A DNA stretch of 64,000 nucleotides, from contig AP031357.1 of NCBI GenBank assembly GCA_037833965.1, forward strand, positions 22,216,001-22,280,000. Reading direction: 5' to 3'. Under the pieces are notes generated by a model. The model had not been told where the DNA came from and searched no databases. It saw nothing but the letters and a program-made list of their open reading frames with translations. A program made the position numbers and the translations under genes. The DNA is from Marchantia polymorpha subsp. ruderalis. Taxonomy: Eukaryota > Streptophyta > Marchantiopsida > Marchantiales > Marchantiaceae. Positions 32,600-43,652 of this stretch are shown here, in pieces (the stretch's first letter is position 1; each line of letters begins with the position of its first letter).

Positions 32600-35121
32600 A
32601 TGTGTCGAGGTCCCCCAGCTGCGAGTGTGTCCACTCAGAGTGCCGCAGATCGGTCTGCGCGCATTCCAGGATGTGTTGACAAGGTTGAAGCTTGATTTCC
32701 TCCTGTGGAGATGGAATTGGACGTGTCCGGAAATGGTGCGCGAATATTTGCGGGAGAAACACCAGCCCGCGCGCGGATTCCGCTCCCACCCAGAGAGGTG
32801 GGACATTAGTCACTGGGCGCAGGTATTAGGAAGTTGTGCAGGCGAGGAAGGGTATCTCCTCTTCGAGGCCGAAAGCGTGAAGGTGTCGAAGGAAGAAGAG
32901 AACTCCTACAATGATCTTTTCAAGGTTGGCAAGCATCCCAAGAACGGCTTCCGGACGCGGGATTACAAAGATCGATTGCGGAGAAATGTCGCAACTGCAT
33001 TGCTTCAAATATTGCAGCCGACCAAGACCGCCTACATGCATGGTTGGCAAGTGGGATTTGTGGAGCTAGTGTTGTCAGGAGCTCTAGTTCATTGGGCACG
33101 GCTCAATGAACCTCAATCATTTTTCGCCTTACCTGATCGTGTTCTATCGAGCGATGGGATGTTTGACAGCTTCAGAGCGGGCACGATTTCCGCTGTTGAC
33201 CCGGAGTAATCCGGGTAGATACTTGCGGGAGACTGAAGTGGACACAGATCCGGACGAAGCACCTGCCAGTCCAGCTCCAGCTCCGGCAAGAGCAGAAGAA
33301 GAGCATCGACGTGAGCGCGCACCGCGGAAGCAGAAATGGGATGAGAGACCAGAAGACAGGCAGCCGGAAGCTCCCGCTGCGCCGACTCAGAGTCGGTCAA
33401 CCCACGAGCTTTACAGCCGGCCGAAACAGAGGGCACGTAAGATGGTGTTGCCAACTAGCAGTGCGGAGACCGGGCATACTCCGGTCCGGCGGAATGTCCT
33501 GCCCACGCAGGAGGAGATAATCGCGCAGGTTCTGGGGAGGTCGATGAACCCCTCTGCGCAGAAGGCGCGGATGCCTTCGGAAGAAGTCAGGCGAACTTAG
33601 AGTCGGCCGGCTACGAGTCGGGCTACTGAAGGTCGGCCAACTGCCGGTCGGCGAGAACAGCGTGTTGAACCGGACAGCAGGCCGGAAGCAGAAGAGAGTT
33701 TGGCTGCAGAGCCAATGACTCTCAGGGAGTCATCTTCGGAAGAAGACGCTTCTGAGGAAGCGCCTCCAGCGAAGCGACCAAGTGGAGTGAAAACATGCAG
33801 AGTGGATCCGACTGCCAGTCGGACAACTGCTAGTCAGCCAACTGCGAGTCGGTCAACTGAGAGTCGGCCAGATTCGCCGACTGCGAATCGGATAGACCCG
33901 GCGACCATTGTGCGGGCGCCTTCGGCGGACACACCTCCGGCGAAGACACCGTCCGCGCAGATTGCGCCGGAGGAGCAGGCAGTAGAAGTGGGCGGTGCAG
34001 GGGCGACAAGAGTGACTGCGACGCCGACCCCTTCGAGAACAGGAGATCAAGCCGGAGCGGAGGCTGAGGCAGTGGGATCCCCCACTGCCTTGGATATCTT
34101 AGCAGGGAGTGGAGCGGCAGTCGCGGCGGAAGCTGCCACGCCGCAAAGTTTCAGGGAGTCGCCAAGAGCTTCCGTAGCGACTGAAATCCTTGAAACAGAG
34201 GATGAGACGAGTTCGGAAGAACAGGAAGCGGACTCTGTGCGTGGGACGCCAACAGGGGTACTGTGCGAGCAGATAGTGCCACTCTTGCGATATTTGGATC
34301 GCAAGGCAGCAAAGTACGCGAATCCTAGAAAACCGCAGTCTTATGTGGAGTTAGTCAAGAACAGGACGAGGAACAAGGTGGCCATTTGGGCCACTATGTG
34401 CCAAACGTTGGAGATGAAGAATACTGCCCTCCAACAGCACCTGGCGATCACGAAGAGGCTACAACAAACCCTGCAACAACAGCGTGAGGATGCGGCGATG
34501 AAAGCCCAGGAGGATGTCGAGCTAATGCGGGCAAGGATTGAGTTGGAATTGCAGGAAGAGCGGAGACAAAATCGCATTCTAACAGAGGAGCTTGCGCGCC
34601 AGACGCGCGCATTAGAGCAAGGTCAAAGCACGCGCAAGGCGGATGAGGAGTTGTTGCGCAACTTGCAATCCGAGTGCGCGGAATTGAGGGCGCAGCGCGT
34701 GGAGGCGGAGATGCAGCTGACAGAGGTGGAAGGCAGCAGCCGGCGCGATGCGGATCGTACGCGAGAAGAGTTGGTGGCGCGGGTGACCCACTGTCTCAGA
34801 GGATACACCCACTGGGAAGTGGCGGCGCAGGAGAAGATCACACTCAGGGAGTTTGAGCTTCGGGCGGCGGCGTTGACGGAGGGTGACAGTCAAAGTCACC
34901 GGCGAGTGGCGAAGAAATTAGAGGCCTTCTTGTCGGGTGCGCGCGATACTATGGCGCACTTGGAGTCGGAAGTGACCGGCGTCCTTCGGCGGCTGGGGTT
35001 GCGCAGCCGAGCGGAAGACTGGCAGGGTAGGGAGAAAGTGCGCGGCAGTCCGTCGCACAGAAGGCGCAGTACCGGATCTGCAGAGTGCAGTAGTGTAGCT
35101 TGGTTCCGTGCAGGCGTTTAG
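32600..35121 (+). pseudogene. ORF2-B of E5, broken
   Basis: The reading frame resembles E6 ORF2 from VPQLRVCPLRVPQIGL on, but the start ATG is out of frame because of an extra TG. The N-terminal domain is open to about 33104. There, roughly 40 bases are missing (after HWARL), which shifts the frame. The next frame runs to TAG at 33598-33600, after which the last part is open to 35121. It keeps SPTALDILAGSG, SVATEILETEDE, EQIVPLLRYLDRK and the coiled coil. A third remnant of type B after E6. Confidence 0.75.
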
Positions 35122-35149
35122 TGTAGCTTGGTTCCGTGCATGCGTTTAG
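35094..35149 (+). repeat. 28-bp tandem duplication at the ORF2-B stop in E5
   Basis: The unit beginning GTGTAGCTTGGTTCCGTGCA and ending GCGTTTA occurs twice in a row with one or two differences. It spans the last codons and stop of ORF2 and its 3' flank. Confidence 0.6.
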
Positions 35150-36203
35150 AGTAGCAGGTAGTGCAGCGTAGTGTTAGTTAGGACCTTAGAGGGTATAAAG
35201 TAGTTCAAGGCGTTTTGCCTTGGGATTCTCCCAGTTTTGGAAGTGCAGATCAGGAACTCACTTTCTCGGCGTCTTTGTGTGTTTAGTTCTGGCACCACGT
35301 AGAGGAGCTACAGCTTCACGAAGGTACCGCATTTTGTAGCTGAAGGCCTTCGGCTGAATGTTCAGAGCTAGTATACCGGTTAGAGACTTGAGTAGTGCAG
35401 ATCTACAACTGCGGGTGATTGCCGATGCTTAGAGCCGGTTGCGAGTTAGATACTTGAGCTGTTCCCCCTTACACCTTCGAGTGATTTATCCTGATTGTAC
35501 TCCTACGGGACGTTTCCCCTGAATGCCAAAGTGAAGTTTTGCTACTTTGTGTAAACCTTGGTTATCAATTCAGGTTACGCTGCAGAAGACACCCTCAGGG
35601 CACACCTCTGTAGTAATTCTGGGAATGACAAGTGCCTAAGAATTCAAACTCTTCAATAGACTGTTATGGTGTGTGTGTTATTGGATTGTGTCTAAGTTGA
35701 GTTTCTCAGTTGGGCCTGTACTCTCTGTGCTTGGTGTGAGTCGAGGGTGACGTCCACCGCGTATGAGTGACTTTGTTCCAAAGTGGGAAGTCCAATCCGG
35801 GTTCCCTACGCTAGCAGAAACTAGCGGAAGGGTTGTAAAAGCCGGAGTGGGAGTCACTACCTGCAGAGCCTCTTAATGTACTTTTGAGAGACTTTCCCCC
35901 AGAAATCCTAAGCGGAGGTCCTGATCGACCTCCGAGTTGTGCTTTTCCAGTTTTTCAGGTGTGTGTGTTGAGTGACTTACGCTGCACTGTGCATCCTCCG
36001 AGTGACCTCCGAGTTGAGCATCCTCCGAGTGGCCTCCGAGTTGAGCGCTTGCAGTATTTCTGGGAGTGACAGTCGCCTGAGAATTCAAACTCTCCAAAAG
36101 TCTGTTAAACGTGACACTTTGTACTCTGTGTGTTGCCTCTGTCCCTGTGGGTTCGACCTTTTTACCACCATACTGCAGTTTTAGCCTTTGGTGGGTTATT
36201 ACA

Positions 36204-36616
36204 AGGACCTAGGCTAGCGAGGGTCCGCATACTTCTCCATCTTACGATCCAGGTACTACCTGCTCACAGAGCGCCGCCGCCGGCGCACCTACCAATTCCT
36301 CCTCCTTCTCCTCGGTGGATCCCGATCCCGACACTGATTTTGTGGATCCTCCTTCTTCGTTATCGTCCGAATTGAGGATTTCGGTCGCCATTAAATGCGT
36401 TGGCGACTGGCCTGTGCGGGGCTGTGAGATGTCTGCGTGCTCTGCCGCCGCTGGCGCTCCTGCAGTCTCGCTGCCCCCTGCTAAAATGTCTAAGGCGGTG
36501 GGTGAATGTGGTCGTGCCACATTCCCATCGTCCGCCTGTCGTGCCGCGACTGTAACCTCTTCGCCGCCGACGTCTATCGCCGAAGGCGATCGTGCGCGAT
36601 GTACCTGCGCGGGGTG
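36204..36616 (-). repeat. E9: minus-strand LTR, segment between E5 and E8
   Basis: Reverse-strand type-A ORF2 sequence. Minus-strand reading from 36520 gives SPTALDILAGGSE, MATEILNSDDNEEGG and ALCEQVVP before a small deletion and stop. The left edge is cut by E5 and the right edge by E8. GGGTG at 36612-36616 is repeated at 49442-49446, the target duplication of E8, and the sequence continues there. Confidence 0.85.
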
Positions 36617-39600
36617 TGTGGTACCTCACTTTTGGTAATTTTGAGGAAATTAAAACATTTTTGGAAAACTGTACCACGGCAGCAATGTAAATAGCCTTCG
36701 GTGCATCAAAACAGAGTGAATTCGGAAGATCGCAGAGATTCTCGAGGAACCGCGTAGAATCTAGGAGTTAGGTGCAGCAGTAAGGAAGGGCACCACCCTC
36801 CCTGCGAGCTCTGCAGTTAGGATTCCTACGGCGCAAGGCGCAAAATCCGCCTTCGGCGCTGCGTCCGCGACGGTAGGGAAATCCTTCATATTTAGGTCAA
36901 CCCCCAAACGTCTTGACTTAGTTAGGGTCTCGTTGGAAAGAACTCGACGCGCTGATTCCAACGAGCCCAAGAACGCCAACAACGGATGAGGACTCCGGGA
37001 GTTATGAAGTTTGTAAGATACTCAACCCTTCACCTGTGCACAGGCGGAGAAGTTTTGTCCTATGCGCGGACGAAGGAAGTTTGCCTGTGCACAGGCGAAA
37101 TAGGGTTTTGATGTAGGCGCAAAGTTCGCCTACGCACAGGCGTGCGCCTATGCACAGGCGCCTCGACGTCGGCGGGAAATCCGCCTTGGGCCCTAGAAAT
37201 GCGCCTTGTGAGGTAGAAACTGTACGGCGCCTTCTGCGCCAGCGCAACGCCGCGGACGAGCAAGGAGCCGCCAGAATAGTAAAATCCGTACGGACCGTAC
37301 GGACGGGACGGATGGATGCGCCCTTGGACGGACGGAGTTGCGGCGGCGAGAGCGCCGACGTAGCGACAAGGAACGGACAGTATGGACGGAGTCGGTTGAC
37401 CTCGGTCAACGCCTTCCGCGCCAGCGCATCGAGGCGGACTGACTTCGCCTGCGCACAGGCGAGCGCCTGTGCACAGGCGGGTGAAGTTCCGCGCCGGCGG
37501 AGAATCCGCCGAGGAGTCCGCCTGCGCGCAGGCGGGAGTTGAACTTTTGTCCGACATGCGGACACACGCGTCGAGGCAGAGGAGGATTGGCTGAGGAGCG
37601 ATACGAACGAGTGTACCGCGCAAGGCGGAAAATCCGCCTTCGTCGCTGCGCACCCGTGTCCGCGGCGTAGTACGCTCGCGGAGTTCAAATTCGCCAATTC
37701 GAGCGTGAGAGTTAAATCGGCGATGGCGGAGCGTGAAGCCGCGCGTGAGAGCGGAGACCGTTTCAGCGTAGAGCCGGCGCGGCCATCAATTGAGTCGTCC
37801 TTCACGAGCAAGAGCCGACCATGACCTTCGGCCGGGAGGCGGAGAGCGTCCCATTCTTGAATTCGCGATTCCATTCTCTAGTGGGAGCTGCGCGCGTCCA
37901 TCTGCTGGCTGCTAAGCATTCTCGACATCGCCGCGCAGAGGATTTCTTGGTGATTGAGGGAGAAGTGAGTGCGCGTGATTTGGAATTGAGGGCGATTAGA
38001 GTTTGCCGAGGAAGGAAGGAGCTCGAGCGGAGCGGAAGGAGAATGAGCGAGCGGGCGAACTCCAAGAACGCAATGACAAGACTGGGCCGATTGCGGATGC
38101 TGCCGCTCCGACTACCTCAGAACGGGCTGCGCGCTTTTGAGGAGCGCCTGATAGCAAGAAAGCTCGAGTTCTTGCTATGGAGATGGAACTACATCTGTGT
38201 GGATATGGTGCGCGAGTGGCTAGAGCCAAAGGGTCCACCTTCGCGCGGATTGCGTCCGCATGTTGATCGGTGGACGGTCCAAGATTGGGCGCAGGCATTG
38301 GGGAGATGTGCCGACATGCCAGGGCACCTCCTCTTCGATAGTGAGAGCGTCAAGGTGACCAAGCAGGAAAAGCGCAATTTGTGGAGCTGTTCAAGAAGGG
38401 AAAGTCTACCAAGAATGGGTACAAGACCCGCGATTACAAGGATCGATTCCGCCGGACTTTGTCTACGGCGCTGCTGCAATTACTGCAGCCACACCGTGCC
38501 TGCTACATCACATTGTGGCAGGTCTCTTTTGTGGAGTGCATCATCGAGGGAACTCCAATTCACTAGGCGAGCATCCTGCACAAGGTGATGCGACATCACG
38601 CTTTTGAGGAGAAGGGGGGGACTCTAAATCATCTCTCTCATTTCCTCATCAATTTTTATCGACAGCGAAATTGTTTGACCGCGGCGGAGCTTGCTCGTTT
38701 TCCGCCGTTGTCCGTCGACCATCCCGGGAGGTATGTGCGGGAGAATGAGGTCGACACTGATGCAGAGGAGTCACCAACTTCTACTCCGTCAAGGAGGAGG
38801 GACAAAGGGAGGAATACTCCTGCAGCAAGAGTGCCGCGGAAGCGGCGATGGAGAGAGGAGTCCGAAGAGGAGCAGCATCAAGAACCCGCGGCTCCCATTC
38901 GACCGCGGCCGTTGTACGAGTCATACAGCCGGCCGAAGCAGAAGGCGCGTAGGCTGGTGTTACCAGACAACAGCGCGGACACGGCGACGATTGCGACGGA
39001 GAAAGGAAGTGCGTCGCCAGAGAAGAACGAGGGAGCGCGGACGTCCGCAGGAGCAACGGACCACGCGGCAGCCTCGACGGACGGGAGGCCGCCTACGGGC
39101 CAAGAGCCTCCGGAGTTACCACGTGCGTTGCGGACAGGTGTTCCGCCTGCGCACAGGCGAGCCTCGACGGACGGGCGAGCCTCGACGGACAGACGACCAC
39201 AAGCGGACGTGGACCTACGCGTACGCGTGGGAAGAAGCAGTCCGCCTGTGCACAGGTCACCTCCACACGTGCCGCCTGTGCACAGGCACGAATCATCCCC
39301 GTTCCAACGTAGGAAGGGGAAGGAGCCGGCGGAAGATCCGCCTACGAGACACCGGCCTTCGGGGCCAGACCCTCCGGCGCACAACGCGCCGCGATTTGCG
39401 CCTTCGGCGCCAGGGCCTTCGGGCCGAGGAGATGCGAGCAGGGAGCGTGCGCAGGCGGCACCCTTGGCCCTGAGGCCCCACCGCCTTCGGCGGTAGGGCC
39501 TCAGGGCCAAGGGACATCGGGCGAGCGGCCCCCGGCCATGTCGCCTTTGGCGATGGACGTCCGCGGCGCTGCGCCTGCGGCGGACAAGGCGCCGGCATTT

Positions 39601-40238
39601 GCGCCTGGGCACAGGCCAGGCACAGCCCCCGCGGACCGATCGAGGGAGAAGCAACTGACAGAGGAGTGGATTGACTGTCCGCGGAACGAGATTTCGGTGC
39701 GCGATGCGCAATCAAACCTCGCGCAGACACCCTCCGCTCGATCGCCTTCGGCGGCGAACGTCGGCGGCAGAGAGGGTACGGTAGAAGATCAACAAGCGGG
39801 CGACGGGGATGTAGCACGGCCACATTCGCCCAGCGCCTTAGACATTTTGGCGAAGAGCAGCGAGGCTGCAGCGGTGCCTTCGCAGGCAGCACACGTCGAC
39901 GACGTGCAGCCCCACTCGGGACAGTCGCCAACGCAATCAATGGCGACTGAAATTCTCCACTCGGATGATGACGACGGAGGCTCCACCGAAGAAATGTCGG
40001 GAGCGGGGGATACCGAGGGGGAGGAGGAGGAAATTGTTGGAGCGCCGGCGGCGGCGCTCTCTGAGCAGGTGATTCCGTTGCTGAGGTACTTGGATCGCAA
40101 AATAAATACGCCGATCCACTTCACCCGGGATCTTACATCGAATTAGTGCACAGGCGGACTCGCACTAAAGTCCACACTAGCAAGCTACTAGCTAGGGTGG
40201 ACCAGGAGTTGAAGGAATTGAAGGAGAGGCATGCCTGT
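36617..40238 (+). repeat. E8: solo type-A LTR, first segment
   Basis: Starts TGTGGTACCTCAC at 36617 after GGGTG. Contains the U3 spacer with palindromes (36617-37820) and the first two-thirds of ORF2. It stops at CCTGT (40234-40238), the target duplication of insertion X. Segments 36617-40238, 42353-42408 and 47798-49441 together give about 5.31 kb, the normal LTR length, bounded by GGGTG on both sides. Confidence 0.88.
37821..40238 (+). pseudogene. ORF2 of E8, N-terminal and middle part
   Basis: From the ATG at 37821 (MTFGREAESVPF). A one-base deletion near 38369 (AGGAAAAGCG where relatives have AGGAAGAAGCG) shifts the frame. In the shifted frame Trp is TAG at 38564-38566. The third stretch, 38585-39496, holds the domain end, RVPRKRRWREE and the VHR cluster. 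A rearranged bit near 39470-39510 changes frame again, and 39538-40146 carries the acidic patch. A short deletion in RYLDRK then shifts the frame once more. Coding resumes after insertions X and Y. Confidence 0.8.
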
Positions 40239-42352
40239 TGTAATAACCCACTAAAGGCTAAAACTGCAATATAGTGGTAGAAAGGTCGAACCCACAGGGA
40301 CAGAGGAACACACAGGGTATAAAGTGTCACGTTTTAACAGACTATTGAGGAGTTTGAAGTCTCAGGCAACTGTCACTCCCAGAAATACTGCAAGTGTCCA
40401 CTCGGAGCGCACTCGGAGGTCGCACAGTGCAGCGTAACACACACACACACACACCTGAAACTACAGAAACACAACCCAGAGATCCGTTAGGACCTCTACT
40501 TCAAGATTTCAGGGGGAAAGTCTCTCACGAGCACACTCGGCAAAGCTGCGGGCAGTGGCTTCCAACTCCGGCTTTTACAACGCTTCCACTAGCTTGCTGC
40601 TAGTGTAGGAAACCCGGTTTGGACTGCCTACTTCGGATCGAAGTCACTCCTACGCGGTGAACAACACTCTCAACTCACAAAACGCGCAGAGAACACAGGT
40701 CCGCACTGAAGGACTCACTGTGAAACATTCCAGTAACACAACAACAGTCTATTGAAGAGTTTGAATTCTCAGGCACTTGTCATTCCTAGAAATACTACAG
40801 GGGTTACCCTCAAGGCACCTGCTGCAGCGTAACCTGAATTTACAACCAAGGCTTACACGAAGTAGCAAGACTTCACTTTGGCATTCAGGGGAAAAATCCC
40901 AAGGAGTACAATCAGAAAGAAACACTCGAAGGTGTAGGGGCGAAACTGTTCAAGTATCTAACTAGTCACTGGCTCTAAGCATCGGCAGTCACCCGCAGGT
41001 GCAGATCCGAACTACTCAAGTCTCTAACCAATGTACTAGCTCTGAACATTCGGCCGGAGGCCTTCAGCTACAAAATGCGGAACGCTAAGTTGTAACTCCT
41101 CCTGCGTGGTGACAGAACTCAAGGACACAAACACGCAAAGGAAATGGGTTCCTGATCTATACTTCTGAGTTTGGGAAAGAACCCCAGGCTAAACGCCTGG
41201 AACTATTTTATACCTTCTAAGTCCTAACTAACACTACACTGCACTGCCATGGTGCGAGCCACAACAGAACCTACACCTGAGGAGTCGGCGGCTGCCTTCC
41301 CCTCTAACTTACAACCTAAATCTAACCCTAACCCTAAATCTGAATCCTAAGCCTACTGTACAGAGCCGCCAGTGCCTTCCCACCCAAGATCTGAGGCTGA
41401 AAATTTGCAGGCAGGCGTGGCCGGCCGAGATCAACGGCCCCACAAAATTTCAGATCCATCCGACCGTCCATCGCAAAGATATGGGCCCCGCAAGATCTCT
41501 GAACCTAGGCCAAAATTCCTTCTCCAAAATCCGAGGACTGTGGGTTCCACGCGTCCTACACGCAAGCCGCCTACTCGCAGGCCGCCACTGCCACACCTGA
41601 ACATTCTACATTCATGACCACCCGATCCTCGCCGGAGGAAATCTCCTTCCGCGCACCGCCGAATGCGTCCAACCGCCAAAGACGCACTTCCACACCTTGT
41701 CAATCTCTAACAGTCACCCCGACGCCCATAACTCACGGATCCCTGCTTCGTTTGCAACGTTCTTGGGCTCGTTGGAACGAGCGTGTTGTGCTCTTTCCAA
41801 CGAGACCCTAACCAAGTCGAGGCGTTGCGCATTGAGAAAGTTATGAGGGTTTCACTCTTCCGCCGAATGCACTCTCCCGTATCGCCGAAGGCGTTGACCC
41901 GAAGGCGTTGACCGAAGGCGTCTACCGCCCAAGGCGCATCTTCCGGCGGTTCTTCCGCCGAAGGCGTACCGCCAAAGTCGCTCTACCGCCGAAGGCCCCC
42001 CCATCAGTAACTTCCGACACTCATAACTCAGTGACCTCTCATCCGTTTCACAAGTTCTTGGTCTCGTTAGAACGAGCGTCGCGAGCTCTTTGCAACAAGA
42101 CCCGAAGCAACTCAAGGCGTTACGAATTGAGAAAGTTATGAGTGATCAACCGCCGAAGGTGCTCGAAGCGGATCCTGCAGCATGAACCGCCCGTTCCGTC
42201 CCAAGCGTCCCACTGTGGCCTAAGCCCAAAACCCCTTGACTGTCCTCGATCCTCTGGTTTCGCGTACCGATTACTATTTACAGCTGCTGCCGCGGTACTT
42301 ACTATTCAAAAATGTTTTAGTTCCGACAAAAAACAAAAAGTGGGTTACCACA
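40239..42352 (-). mobile_element. X: short solo LTR (2,114 bp) without ORF2, flanked by CCTGT
   Basis: On the minus strand it starts TGTGGTAACCCAC at 42352 and ends GGGTTATTACA at 40239. CCTGT stands at both sides (40234-40238, 42353-42357), a perfect target duplication, and the host sequence is E8 ORF2. The last kilobase (41243-40239) is a normal type-A tail with TATAAAATAG (41212-41203) and the hairpin (41184-41200). The first 0.6 kb is LTR-like and carries the conserved CTCGTTGGAA...TTCCAACGAG motif twice (41768-41804, 42063-42099). Between them, where ORF2 should be, lies unrelated sequence (about 41244-41750). Confidence 0.85.
41244..41750. other. Unrelated 0.5-kb insert in place of ORF2 in X
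   Basis: This stretch matches no other LTR in the window. It has CCATGG at its left edge, a short telomere-like run TAACCCTAACCCTAAAT (41323-41339) and a 90-codon minus-strand frame (41703-41431) rich in Arg and Gly, which I do not recognise. It may be captured host or other-element DNA. The edges are approximate. Confidence 0.5.
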
Positions 42353-42408
42353 CCTGTTTATGGGGGCAGTACAACCTTGAGAGGAAATCGCATGCCCTCG
42401 ACAGGATG
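42353..42408 (+). repeat. E8: 56-bp middle segment between X and Y
   Basis: Continues ORF2 from CCTGTTTATGGGGGCAGTAC to CTCGACAGGATG, matching 17500-17555 of E4. GGATG at 42404-42408 is the target duplication of Y and recurs at 47798-47802. Both insertions thus hit within about 56 bp of ORF2. Confidence 0.88.
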
Positions 42409-43652
42409 TGTGGTACCCCACTTTTGGCAATTTTGAGAAAATTAAAACATTTTTGGAAAACTGTACCCTGGCAGCATTGTAAATAGCCTTCGGTACATCA
42501 AAACAGAGTGAATCCGGAAGATCGCGGGGATTCTCGAGGGATCTTGTAGAATCTGGGATTTGGGGTGCAGCAGTAAGGACAGGCACCACCCTCCCTGCGA
42601 GCTCTGTAGTTAGGATCTCTACGGCGCACGGCGCAAAACCCGCCTTCGGAGGTTGCGTCCGCGGCTGTAGGGAAACCCTCCATAATTAGGTCAACCCTCG
42701 GGCGCCTTGACCAAGTTAGGATCCCGTTGGAAAGAGCTCGACGCACTGATTCCAACGAGCCCAAGAACGCTTGGAACGGATGAGGACTTAGGGAGTTATC
42801 GCCATTGGAAGAAACAGAGACGGTCGCCTACGGCGGAAAGAGTTCGCCACCGGCGCGAATTCCGCCTACGCGGAAGGGGGAATCAAGTTTTGTCCTATGC
42901 GCGGACGAAGGCGTTCGCCTGTGCACAGGCGAAGTAGGGTTAGGAGAGGCGCGAAGTCCGCCTACGCACAGGCGCTCGCCTGTGCACAGGCGCTTCGGCG
43001 TCGGCGGAAAATCCGCCTTGGGCCCTAGAAATGCGCCTTGTGAGGTAGAAAGTGTACGGCGTCTTCCGCGCCAGCGCGGTGCCGCGTACGTCGGAAGAGC
43101 CGCCAGAGTAATCAAATCGGTACGGACCATGCGGACGGGAAGGGTGGATGCGCTCTTGGACGGACGGAGTTGCGGCGGCGGAAGCGCCGACGAAGAGACA
43201 AGGAACGGACAGACTGGACGGAGACGGCTGACCACGGTCAACGCCTTCCGCGCCAGCGCGACGTAGCGCACGGAATTCGCCTGCGCACAGGCGAACGCCT
43301 GTGCACAGGAGGATGAAGTTCCGTGCCGGCGGAGAATCCGCCGAGGCTCCTGCCTGCGCACAGGCAGGAGTTGAACTTTTGTCCGACATGCGGACACACG
43401 CGTCAAGGCAGAGGGGGATTGGCCGAGGGGCGGTACGAACAAGTGTACCGCGCAAGGCGGAAAACTCGCCTTCGGCGCTACGCCCCCATGTCCGCAGGGT
43501 AATACGCTCGCGGAGTTCAAATCCGCCAATTCGAGCGTGAGAGTTTAATCGACGACGGCGGAGCGTGAAGCCGCGCGTGAGAGCGAAGACCGTTCCAGCG
43601 TACAGCCGGCGCGGCCATCAAGTGAGACGTTCTTCACGAGCAAGAGCCGACC

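Larger units (their letters stand above)
31858..36203 (+). repeat. E5 3' LTR, type B, remaining 4.3 kb
   Basis: Continues the LTR broken at 20843. The first bases, GCGCC, duplicate GCGCT on the other side of E7, and the following sequence (GTCGGCGATATGCGG) matches the E6 LTR just after 22930. It holds ORF2-B remains, TATAAAGTAG (about 35194-35203), a CAAGGC-gtttt-GCCTTG hairpin (35206-35222), and a U5 with repeated CCTCCGAGT units (35990-36045). It ends ATTACA at 36203 against reverse-strand ORF2 of E9. Confidence 0.85.

Noticed and set aside
41323..41339. Interstitial telomere array
   Set aside because: Only two to three CCCTAA-like units; too short to support more than a telomere-like run.
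42900..43400. CRISPR-like array from regularly repeated palindromes
   Set aside because: Spacing and unit sequence vary, the units also lie in coding sequence, and the DNA is a plant LTR.
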